From contig CM034412.1 of the NCBI GenBank assembly GCA_019925095.2, positions 14,112,001 through 14,176,000 of the forward strand: a stretch of 64,000 bases of DNA, given 5' to 3'. Position 1 is the stretch's first letter, and every line of letters begins with the position of its first letter. The DNA comes from Dendrolimus kikuchii. Lineage: Eukaryota > Arthropoda > Insecta > Lepidoptera > Lasiocampidae. A program made the translations under genes and the position numbers. Shown piece after piece: positions 31,679 to 41,147 of this stretch. The notes below the pieces were generated by a model. It did no database searches and was not told where the DNA came from. It saw nothing but the letters and a program-made list of their open reading frames with translations.

Positions 31679-32559
31679 GTAAGCGTGTATAAAAGAAAAG
31701 TATAAAATGTTTTAAAGGCATTAGAAGCGCCGACAAAGGTTAGGTCGTTATTAGAAAGATTTTATTCGGTTCACCTCGATGAGCAATAAAGCACCAGTGA
31801 GCAGTTATGAAGACCTCTTTCGACAAATCAGAGACAAGCTCTAGGTAAACTGCCTTTGTTGATAAGAAAATAAAGATGCAAATATAAGATTTAAATAACC
31901 TACATAAATACATACGTTCCTTTGCGGTCGGCTATAAGAATTGGTCATATTATATAATTGTATTTTAGTTGATCGAGTTTTTATAATTATCAATAAATCT
32001 TAATATATAAGCTCTTTTAGGTTTTGTAAAATATGGTGCAATTTAAATTAAAGTTTGAAATAAAAGAATGTCTGAATTACGGTCATGAATACTAAGTAAT
32101 TATTTTACAGTTTCTAGTTAGGAATCTTTTTCTCTAGATTAGGCATTAGGCATCGAAGGCTAGTTAGAGTGTAAATTGAAGGGCCTGACCACCACGAAGA
32201 TAATTAACCTACGATGCTAGTACTAATTCCGCGAGATATGAGTTTGGCAGGACTTCACCAAGAAGGCACGTTTCGCCAGGTATTATCAGCAAACCTTCCC
32301 GTATCTCCGAAACAGCATTCCTTATTAACTGTTTTAAACAAGTGGGAGAAGAAATCATCCAACCCAAAGCTTATGCTTAATTTAGCTTCTACTATACACG
32401 GGGAAAAGAGACCTAAAAGATCGAAGACCTGTGCAACAATAGAGAGAATATGTCATTTACTAACTATAATTTGTTCTTGTATATGACTGACTGATAGAGA
32501 ATATAAGGTAATCAGTGGCTGGTTCTGTAAGGGATGAATGATTGTGCGATAGTGATTTA
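31679..32559 (-). mobile_element. BEL/Pao internal region, coding not recognised
   Basis: Lies between gag-protease/RT remnants and the integrase tail. No RNase H or integrase catalytic motif was recognised, so most of pol here is deleted or replaced. Confidence 0.45.
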
Positions 32560-32841
32560 AGTATACTTGCGATGTATGATAGTCGTTTATTTTTTATTTT
32601 TAAGTTTAAGTTTTAGACTCAGAATCACCACCAGATAAGAAGTCATCTACGTAAAGTTAGCAGTCATGGCGCGCCGCGTGTAGTCATCCGGTGCTTCTTT
32701 GGGGTAAGACATAAGACACCGTCTGCATAAAGGCGCGGATGCCGTGCCATAAATGACAGTATTTAAGGCGTAGATGTTGAAGAACTTGTGATGAATTCGA
32801 TCTCCAAAAAAGTAGCTGAAGCGACCTCTGGTCGCAAACAA
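32560..32841 (-). pseudogene. BEL/Pao reverse transcriptase fragment
   Basis: Minus-strand frames carry VIYGTASAP and, one frame away, LYVDDFLSGGDSES, which includes the YVDD catalytic box. A frameshift just before this box breaks the reading frame. Confidence 0.75.
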
Positions 32842-32872
32842 TAAGAATGCAACGTAATAAAAAAATTCAATG

Positions 32873-34756
32873 TCAGCTGATACTATGAAACCGTGTAAAG
32901 CTGCAATTTATTTCAAAGTTTTGTATAAACGTACATACGTGTTTTTGATTGTCAGGCTGATACAAGACGCCAGATAAGAGCCAGCCTAACTTCGTTTCAA
33001 AAAGAATAGGGTTATGTTTCCCTAAATCAATACGTGAAGTGCCAATCACGCTCCAAAAGACGTCTGCTCCAACAAGTATGTCGATGGAAGAAGGGACGTG
33101 AAAAGATGGATCGGCCAAACGAATACCTGATGGCAACGGTATATCCTGTGCCTTTATGTTTGTAGTAGGCACGAAAGAAGATATTTTAGGCAAGACTAAA
33201 CAATCAATGTCCATATTAAAGTCACCAGTATAAGATGCTATACGAAGAACACAAGACCTGGTTGTTTTACACATTTGATTGTTTATGCCAGTTATGTTTG
33301 AATTAATAATACGCATTGGTAATTTAAGCTTACCGATCAAACTTTGCGTAACAAAGTTTGCAGTGCTACCATTGTCCAATAAGACCCTGGCGTGTTGTTC
33401 TCTACCATCGGCACCCAGCACTTTGACCAAAGCTGTGGACAGTAACACATGACGGGATGAGTACGAGTCGTTATTGGCGGATAAGGCGACGTGCTCAAGC
33501 GTAGGAGCATCGTCGTGGGAATGCAACAAAGTATTATGTTTTGTTTTGCAATATTTGCAATGACTGAGTTTACACTTCGTGTAAGAGTGCCCTGGACGAA
33601 GGCAATTAAGACATACCTTGCATTCTTTCGCCTTTGATATACGAGATTGAACTGGCAAGGATTTGAATGTATCACAATTAAATATAAAATGATTATTATT
33701 ACATAAAGGACAAACATAAGACTGCATTTTATTTAAATTAGAATTATTATTATTAGGTAAAACCACGAAGCTCTTTTGCTTATTATTTGAGATATTTACC
33801 TCCTTGTTACTTCTAGATTCTTCAAGAGTTTCCAGAAGATTAGCGCGGTTCCTAAGAAACTGGATAAATGCATCTAACTTTGGAGTATCAGTTAGAGTAT
33901 TCCGATGTTCTTCCCAATGCCTACTGGTAACAGAATCTAGTTTTGAAGCCATAATGAAAATTATCAACGTATCCCAGTGCTCAACGGGTTGCTTTAACGT
34001 TTGTAATGCTCGTAAGTTTTTATTGGTGACGTCAACAATGTTACGAATGCCATGACTTGATTCTCTTTGAATTGCATTAACGCTAAATAAAGACTTAACA
34101 TGGTTATTTACAAGCAGTTGTTTGTTGTCATAACGTTCACATAATAAGCTCCAGGCATTCCTGTAATTTTCTGCCGTAAAGTCTAAGCTTCGAATAATTA
34201 AGGCGGCACTTCCATGAAGAGAAGTCCGTAAATAGTGAAACTTATTTATTTCGTCAATGGCTTTGTCATTATGTATGAGAGAAACATAAATATCCTTAAA
34301 TTCTAACCAATCCTGATAGCCGCCGCTAAAGTGGGGTAAATTAATTTTAGGAAGTCTAACATTATTTTGTCTACTATTCTGAACAACTAAAGTAGGGTTG
34401 TCACCTGAGCCTACCTCTGATGCAGAATCAGAACGCTGCTGTGACAGCTTGCGATTAACAGCGATCAAATTGCGCGCTGCAGCAGTTTGACTGTAGTACT
34501 GGCTTTCAAACTGTTCCCGGTCTGCATACAGCTCTTCAGGTGAATCCGAGATGATCTCCAACTCACTCTGGAATTCATCATAAGCAGAATATGAGGATTC
34601 TAATTTTCTAAGTCTTAATTCAAGCTCTAACAGTTGAGTGTCGCTAAGATGTTCATAAGATTTAGCGTTTGCGAGAAAAGAAATGAATTGCGTAAGCTTT
34701 GCTTTAATGGAAGCCCGTTTTTTAACAAGTTCCTTTATCTTTGCTTCATTAGCCAT
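32873..34756 (-). CDS. BEL/Pao gag-protease polyprotein (5' part)
   Basis: 627-residue open frame with ATG at 34756. An N-terminal coiled-coil-like region is followed by the gag-like DUF1759 region (LPHFSGGYQDWLEF near residue 140), zinc knuckles between about 345 and 410 (including CLNCLRPGHSYTKC, a CCHC type), and an A17-type aspartic protease with LLDNGSTANFV near residue 460. DNGS replaces the more usual DSGS. Downstream the frame ends soon after the protease, and the reverse transcriptase that should follow is broken. It belongs to a retrotransposon with near-identical LTRs, so insertion was recent even though it is defective. Confidence 0.88.
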   Translation of the reverse strand: MANEAKIKELVKKRASIKAKLTQFISFLANAKSYEHLSDTQLLELELRLRKLESSYSAYDEFQSELEIISDSPEELYADREQFESQYYSQTAAARNLIAVNRKLSQQRSDSASEVGSGDNPTLVVQNSRQNNVRLPKINLPHFSGGYQDWLEFKDIYVSLIHNDKAIDEINKFHYLRTSLHGSAALIIRSLDFTAENYRNAWSLLCERYDNKQLLVNNHVKSLFSVNAIQRESSHGIRNIVDVTNKNLRALQTLKQPVEHWDTLIIFIMASKLDSVTSRHWEEHRNTLTDTPKLDAFIQFLRNRANLLETLEESRSNKEVNISNNKQKSFVVLPNNNNSNLNKMQSYVCPLCNNNHFIFNCDTFKSLPVQSRISKAKECKVCLNCLRPGHSYTKCKLSHCKYCKTKHNTLLHSHDDAPTLEHVALSANNDSYSSRHVLLSTALVKVLGADGREQHARVLLDNGSTANFVTQSLIGKLKLPMRIINSNITGINNQMCKTTRSCVLRIASYTGDFNMDIDCLVLPKISSFVPTTNIKAQDIPLPSGIRLADPSFHVPSSIDILVGADVFWSVIGTSRIDLGKHNPILFETKLGWLLSGVLYQPDNQKHVCTFIQNFEINCSFTRFHSIS

Positions 34757-35429
34757 TTTAAAAGAGAAAATAGGCTTTGAAAATGAAAGAAATAATGTAA
34801 AAGAAAGAAATGTTATAAGGGAAGGAAGAAAGAAAAACTTGAAATATGTACAGTGAAGGTAAATTTAAAACTAAATAAAAGTTTTATAAGTGATGTAGTA
34901 AGCTATGCTATTAATAATGACTTCAATGAATGCACGTATCGATAATCTAACTACATAGATATACATATAAATTACCTTTACGCGTTGTTCACAAAAAACT
35001 CGGCGGTGTCTTTATGCAGCTAAAAGGAAAGATTAACTTAAAATGTACGAATATGCAACAATGTATCAGGCCATGAGTCACCTAGCAGGTAAGAAACGCA
35101 GGTATGCGTATTAATGAGTACATGTATAACGCAAATGCATTAGCAATAATGAAGGTAACGAATAATTTTTAATTTACACTAAGATAACTATTAAATGATT
35201 GAATTACGATAAAAAATAATAATTAATGAATTGATTATATGAATAAATTGGATAATAATGAATAATAAGGAATGATAATGTGAGGAATAAGGTTTAGAAA
35301 ATCTCACTTATCTTTTAAGATTTGCCGTCCGCCTCCGGTCACGTACGCAGTGGGTCCAAAGTTTAAGCGATATTCACTTTGTTTTCACGTCACAATACTT
35401 ATTATGCTTTATAGGTCTTCTTGGTTCTT

Positions 35430-35447
35430 AAGAGGTGAGATGGACCA
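35430..35447 (-). other. BEL/Pao primer-binding site
   Basis: Directly inside the 5' LTR the minus strand reads TGGTCCATCTCACC. TGG next to the LTR is expected for pairing with a tRNA CCA end. The tRNA is not identified. Confidence 0.6.
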
Positions 35448-35625
35448 TGTCTAGGCTCCTCCTGGTTGGTATGGGTTCTTATAGTAATTAGTGGACTGTT
35501 TTAATTATATATGATTTTATTCGCTGTATTAATTAGTATGTGTAAGCGTCGCCGGACGGTGTAAGGCGGACTGCGCCGCTCGCGGCGCTCCCCTCTCTCC
35601 CCGACGGAACTGGTCGGCGTTAACA
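35448..35625 (-). mobile_element. BEL/Pao retrotransposon, 5' LTR
   Basis: 178 bp, no base substitutions relative to the 3' LTR and one 4-base indel. The GC-rich half contains CGCCGCTCGCGGCG. Confidence 0.9.
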
Positions 35626-36956
35626 AACTCTTCAGCAAACATGCCTAGCTCTAATAATTTTATATAATATTAAAATGGGTGGAAGGAAAAATAAAAGTAA
35701 TTATCAGTCAAGTTTGTTTGTGTTCCGTTGTACGCAGAAAGAGCTCACAGTGTCTTGAGGTCTGGCAGCTGGTTTTTGCTGGGTTTGGGTCTTAATAGTT
35801 TTGATAATTGGATCCCAAACAGGTGGTACTTGCCAACCATCTTCTCTATTGAAATTTGGGTGTTTTTTGATTTCAATAGCCTCACGCATCATTCTAGGTA
35901 TGAAACGATTCTCTTTCGCGAGGATTTGTGGGTTATCGAATCTGATGTAGTGGTTGGGTTTATCCAGCGTGTGTTCACTGATCGCAGACTTCGTAGACCT
36001 TGTGTGTTTCATGTCAGCAATGTGTTCTTTTACTCGTGTTTTTATGCTCCTCTTTGTTTGCCCAATGTATGACAATCCACACTCACAATCAAGCTTGTAA
36101 ACCCCTGCATCCTGGAGTGGGATATTGCATTTCACAGGTCTCAGAAATTGGGTAATCTTTTTCTGCGGCTTGAAATATGTTTTGATTGAAGCTCGCCTGA
36201 GGATGTGACCAATTCTGTCTGTGACCCCCTTGATGTAGGGTAGGGTAGCAGGGCACCGCTCAACTGAAGGTGGTTTGGGGCCTTTGTGACGTTGGTGTGG
36301 AGTCTTCAGCTGATTGCGTTGTAGAACTCGCTTGACATGCTGAAGCTCTCCAGCTATGTGGTTCTCGTCACAAATTTTCCGTGCTCTCTGAAACAAAGAT
36401 TTGCCCACGGTAGCTAACTGACTAGGATGGTGGTGAGACGAACCATTAAGGTATTTATCTGTATGGGTAGGTTTCCTATACACGGTATGACCAAGAGTAT
36501 TGTCAGTGTTCCTTAGGATGAGCACATCCAGAAAAGCTAATTTATTATTTGCCTCTAGTTCCATAGTAAATTTAATATTACTGCTAATGGAATTGAGATG
36601 ATCTAGAAATGCAGAGACTTTATCGTTTGGGAGGACGGCAAAAGTATCGTCTACGTACCTTTTATACATCTTCGGCTTAGCCGGAGCGGTATCCAGTGCC
36701 TTCTGCTCGAAGTCTTCCATAAAAATGTCAGCTACGACAGGAGACACCGGTGAGCCCATGGCTACACCGTTGATTTGGTCGTAGAAGCCGTAGTCCCACA
36801 CGAAATAGCCAGATGTGAGGCAATGTTTTAGTAGATCTGCATATTCCTCAGGCATGTTATTATCTATTAGCTTCCTTTTGACAATCTCAATGCAGTCTTC
36901 CACTGGTAAACTGGTAAATAAGGACTGGACATCAAAACTGACTAGTACTTCATCCT
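35626..36956 (-). pseudogene. Penelope-like element coding region (RT plus GIY-YIG), left palindrome arm included
   Basis: The reading frame on the minus strand (true part about 36965 to stop at 35704) holds Penelope RT motifs SFDVQSLFTSLP, GVAMGSPVSPVVAD and YKRYVDDTFAV. A C-terminal GIY-YIG endonuclease follows, with GVYKLDCECGLSYIGQTKRS and later RFIPRMMREAIE. The N-terminal part of RT is missing; the frame beyond 36965 runs through the palindrome axis into the opposite arm, so that extra N-terminal sequence is an artefact. The 3' UTR begins at 35703 and is split by the BEL element at 35625. Confidence 0.9.
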
Positions 36957-37725
36957 CAGCCAATGTCAAGGATGAAGTACTAGTCAGTTTTGATGTCCAG
37001 TCCTTATTTACCAGTTTACCAGTGGAAGACTGCATTGAGATTGTCAAAAGGAAGCTAATAGATAATAACATGCCTGAGGAATATGCAGATCTACTAAAAC
37101 ATTGCCTCACATCTGGCTATTTCGTGTGGGACTACGGCTTCTACGACCAAATCAACGGTGTAGCCATGGGCTCACCGTGTCTCCTGTCGTAGCTGACATT
37201 TTTATGGAAGACTTCGAGCAGAAGGCACTGGATACCGCTCCGGCTAAGCCGAAGATGTATAAAAGGTACGTAGACGATACTTTTGCCGTCCTCCCAAACG
37301 ATAAAGTCTCTGCATTTCTAGATCATCTCAATTCCATTAGCAGTAATATTAAATTTACTATGGAACTAGAGGCAAATAATAAATTAGCTTTTCTGGATGT
37401 GCTCATCCTAAGGAACACTGACAATACTCTTGGTCATACCGTGTATAGGAAACCTACCCATACAGATAAATACCTTAATGGTTCGTCTCACCACCATCCT
37501 AGTCAGTTAGCTACCGTGGGCAAATCTTTGTTTCAGAGAGCACGGAAAATTTGTGACGAGAACCACATAGCTGGAGAGCTTCAGCATGTCAAGCGAGTTC
37601 TACAACGCAATCAGCTGAAGACTCCACACCAACGTCACAAAGGCCCCAAACCACCTTCAGTTGAGCGGTGCCCTGCTACCCTACCCTACATCAAGGGGGT
37701 CACAGACAGAATTGGTCACATCCTC
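36199..37725. repeat. Near-perfect palindrome, arms about 757 bp, spacer 12 nt
   Basis: Left arm 36199-36956 and right arm 36969-37725, separated by CAGCCAATGTCA. Reading outwards by eye I find only one difference, a missing G in the right arm near 37178 (CTCACCG/TGTCTCC). Both arms are Penelope RT sequence, so two truncated copies face head to head. Confidence 0.9.
36969..37725 (+). pseudogene. Penelope-like element, inverted copy, right palindrome arm
   Basis: Carries the RT core from DEVLVSFDV to VTDRIGHIL on the plus strand, then stops before the GIY-YIG domain. The single-base loss splits the frame after GVAMGS. Beyond 37725 are two short AT-rich units (ATAATTTATTTATTTACATTC) flanking a scrap of Penelope 3' UTR. 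Confidence 0.85.
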
Positions 37726-37851
37726 AAAAATATAATTTATTTATTTACATTCATCTTGCGCCGCTTCTTCTCTTCAATAATTTATTTATTTACATTCATC
37801 ATATAACTAAAATAATTAATATTCTTAAAATTACACTCTATAGTTATCATT

Positions 37852-38170
37852 TTTTTATTTTTTTTTATTGCAGGATTTCAGCAGACAGGCAGACGGCCCA
37901 CTTGATGGAAAGCGGTTACCATCGCCTATGGACATTTGCAACACCAAAGGTGCTACAAATGCGCTGCTGCTCTCTTAAGGGAGACTGGAACCTGGTCACT
38001 AATGCCGGAACACAACTCAAGGTTGTTATGGCGACATACTTTAGACCAGGGGTGGTAGCCATCCAGTCGGGCAAATGCCCTACCACCTGGCTGTGGGTTC
38101 TTAAGTCGCCTCTTACGACAGGCCGCCCGGCCGCAGGAAATTGTATTCTTTCTCCGTTCCTGCACGGATA
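37852..38170 (-). mobile_element. SINE-A copy, close to consensus
   Basis: Full length with a poly(T) side interrupted by A. TATCA-like sequences flank both ends, a possible duplication. Confidence 0.8.
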
Positions 38171-38424
38171 AGATATCATCACAAAAACATTCCATTATCA
38201 CAAAAATATAATTTTAATACAAGAAAATCGTTCCGTCAGAGTGGTTCTCAACCTTTATGGTGGGCGGTGGGGGGTCCCTTTCTAGGAGATATGCTCTCAC
38301 TAGTATCAGCGAAATGTTAGCGCAGCTGCACAGTATTGATACTATTAATACCCTAAAACAAAACAAAGATTATTAGTTATTAGTGATTAAGTAATCTATG
38401 ACATAATTATTAAATATAATTATA
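38171..38424. other. No gene seen
   Basis: Contains CTCAACCTTTATGGTGGGCGG, similar to 12055-12090 next to another SINE-A. Otherwise unassigned. Confidence 0.35.
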
Positions 38425-39403
38425 TAACAAATAATATTTTCTCAAGTTTTCGCGACTTGTATACACATAATAAAACTACGTTTTAACGGTTTTAAGGCGG
38501 TAATTTATTTGATTTTTGTTATTCCGACGTTTCGGCTACTTTTCAGTGGCCGTGATTACGGAAGACAAAGATGTCAAGTGTCAACGAGTATTGTTAAAGT
38601 TTTATTTAGCCTACCGCCAACTTATTCATTTTAATTATTTAGTTTTAATTTTGTTTATGGTTATTATTTACTCTATGGGAGCCTAATCTAATTAACCACC
38701 GCTTCGCAACATGTTATGGCTTGAAGAGAAGAAGCGGCGCAAGAAACTCTTTAACAAACATGCCTAAGTCTAATAATTTTATATAATATTACAATGGGTG
38801 GAAGGAAAAATAAAAGATATTATCAGTCAAGTTGGTTTGTGTTCCGTTGCACGCAGAAAGAGCTAACAATGTCTTGAGGTCTGGCAGCTGGTTTGTGCTG
38901 GGTTTGGGTCTTAATAGTTTTGATGATCGGATCCCAAACAGGTGGTACTTGCCAACCATCTTCTCTATTGAAATCTGGGTGTTTTCTTATTTCAATAGCC
39001 TCACGCATCATTCTAGGTATGAAACGATTCTCTTTCGCCAGGATTTGTGGGTTATCGAATCTGATGCAGTGGTTGGGTTTATCCAGCGTGTGTTCACTGA
39101 TCGCAGACTTCGTAGACCTTGTGTGTTTCATGTCAGCAATGTGTTCTTTTACCCGTGTTTTTATGCTCCTCTTTATTTGCCCAATGTATGTAAATCGAGC
39201 TTGTAGGCACCAGCATCCTGGAGTGGGATATTGCATTTCACAGGTCTCAGAACTTGAGTAATCTTTTTATGCGGCTTGAAATATGTTTTGATTGAAGCTC
39301 GCCTGAGGATGTGACCAATTCTGTCTGTGACCCCCTTGATGTAGGGTAGGGTAGCAGGGCACCGCTCAACTGAAGGTGGTTTGGGGCCTTTGTGACGTTG
39401 GTC
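38425..39403 (-). pseudogene. Second Penelope-like copy: 3' UTR, terminal repeat and GIY-YIG end
   Basis: 38425-38822 is the uninterrupted terminal repeat and 3' UTR, including the intact AACTCTTTAACAAACATGCC site that is occupied by the BEL element in the first copy. 38823-39236 and 39173-39403 encode the GIY-YIG region in two frames; the CECGLS stretch before YIGQ is lost with a frameshift (TYIGQIKRS remains). The RT core is absent. Confidence 0.85.
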
Positions 39404-39482
39404 GTAGGACGTCGAAAGTCGTAATAACAAAAATCAAATAAATTACCGCGCTTAAAACCGTTAAAACGTAGTTTTATTATAT
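39404..39482 (+). mobile_element. Inverted terminal-repeat fragment closing the second Penelope copy
   Basis: Reads AACAAAAATCAAATAAATTA then CCGCGCTTAAAACCGTTAAA, the opposite orientation to the 38465-38520 end. The copy is therefore bounded by inverted repeats of about 55 bp. Confidence 0.7.
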
Positions 39483-39657
39483 GTAACAAATGTTATTGTA
39501 CGCTCTTATCAGGCCAACTGTTGCTTCTTGATTCTATTTATACCACCTATATGTACACAGTTTGACAATAAAATAATAACAGCCCATAAATGTCTCACTG
39601 CTGGGCTCGGGCATCCTATTATAGGGGGTTTAACAATAAAGTATTCTATTCTTGGGG

Positions 39658-39978
39658 TTTTTTTTTTTTTTTTTATTGCTGGAGTTCAGCAGACAGGCAG
39701 ACGGCCCACTCGATGGAAAGCGGTTACCATCGCCTATGGACATTTGCAACACCAAAGGTGCTACAAATGCGCTGCTGCTCTCTTAAGGGAAAATGGAACC
39801 TGGTCACTAATGCCGGAACACAACTCAAGGTTGTTATGGCGACATACTTTAGACCAGGGGTGGTAGCCATCCAGTCGGGCAAATACCCTACCACCTGGCT
39901 GTGGGTTGTTTTGTCGCCTCTTACGACAGGCCGCCCGGCCGCAGGAAATTGTATTCTTTCTCCGTTCCTGCACGGATA
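39658..39978 (-). mobile_element. SINE-A copy with long poly(T) side
   Basis: Full length; 20 T residues precede ATTGCTGGAG. Confidence 0.8.
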
Positions 39979-40066
39979 AACGGTAGACATAGACGAACAA
40001 AATAGCAAGAGCCCCGAGCTCTAAAGATTTTTAACCGACTTTAAAAATTATGAGGTTCTTTATATA

Positions 40067-40304
40067 TCTTATACTAATATATAAAGCTGAAGAGCTTGTT
40101 TGTTTGTTTGAACGCGCTAATCTCAAGAACTACCGGTCTGATTAGAAAAATTCTTTCAGTGTTAGATAGCCCATTTATCGAGGAAGGCTATAGGCTATAT
40201 CATCACCCTAAGACCAATAGGAGCGGAGCACCAAAGAAGAATATTTTAAAATCGGGGAGTTTTTTTAACTATTCCACGCGGACGAAGTCGCGGACAGAAG
40301 CTAG
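40067..40304 (+). mobile_element. Non-autonomous Helitron
   Basis: Starts TCTTATACTAATATATAAAG after A, ends GCTAG before T, with a CGCGGACGAAGTCGCGG hairpin just upstream of the end. These are standard Helitron features. Confidence 0.8.
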
Positions 40305-40500
40305 TAATAACGTATAAGGTTAATTTGCCTATATATATTTTTTGTTTGGTTTTTAGTCTAACGCTATACTCAGACTGTACTTTGACACTCATAGAAAAAT
40401 AATCGTAAAGAATGACAACCTTCAAGTAAAAAGCGTAACTGGGAACACACTTTGCAATTACACTTGGCGCCACTAATCCGTTCATATTTTAGTATTTTAA

Positions 40501-40783
40501 TCTATACAGATAAATAAAATTAAAGTGTCTGTTTGTAATGTAAAAATAACAGCTATTTACTAAATACATATGAAAGTATATACGGTGCTTGTATCAAAAA
40601 ATCAATTATAATTTTTTTTGTCTATTTGTCTGTCTGGATGTTCCGGCTAATCTCTGAAACGGCTAGACCGATTTTGACAGGACTTCCACTGGCAGATAGC
40701 TGATGTTATAAGGAGTAACTTAGGCTACTATTTTAGGAATCTTCTAAAAAAATCCACGCGTACGAAGTCGCGGGCACGGCTAG
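40501..40783 (+). mobile_element. Non-autonomous Helitron, second type
   Basis: Starts TCTATACAGATAAATAAAAT after A, ends GGGCACGGCTAG before T; GCGTACGAAGTCGCGGGC hairpin near the end. Shares only the 3' region with 40067-40304. Confidence 0.8.
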
Positions 40784-40834
40784 TATAAAATAAAATCTCA
40801 AACTTTCAATTAGTGTCGTATAAAGTTAGTTTTC

Positions 40835-40927
40835 GAAAATTACCATGCTAGGAATTGAACCCGGAGCCTCTGTACTACAGAAAGCAAGACCGGCAAAGGT
40901 TTCGCCCACTCAACCACAGAGGCCGTC
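40835..40927 (-). mobile_element. SINE-T fragment, 5' part only
   Basis: Has the GACGGCCTCTGTGGTTGAG head and the box B GGTTCAATTCC, then ends at ATTTTCGAAAAC. It lies 60 bp from the proposed donor of exon 6 of gene B. Confidence 0.65.
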
Positions 40928-40987
40928 CCATATTGGAATTATTTTTCAAGAACTACCAATCTACGAAATCCTGAATAGAAGACATAC

Positions 40988-41147
40988 CAATAAGAGTAGC
41001 CTAGACCCGGAGCCGGCTCGAATAATTCCAAAGCTATGTAAGACTGGGCCAAGTGTCTATTAAGTCCAGAAGTAGCCCAGTATATGCCGAAGAGGAGCAG
41101 CAGAGTCGTGCCAAGGACAGCAGTCACAATATTAGCCCACAAACAAC
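40988..41147 (-). CDS. Clarin-like gene B, exon 6
   Basis: 160 nt. Encodes GCLWANIVTAVLG, TLLLLFGIYWATSGL and ALELFEPAPGLGYSYW. The acceptor has a normal T-rich tract (TTTTTTTATTTTCAG), unlike gene A. Confidence 0.8.

Noticed and set aside
36815..37110. N-terminal extension of the Penelope protein beginning MRQCFSRSAY
   Set aside because: It is the reverse reading of the opposite palindrome arm across the axis, not Penelope protein.
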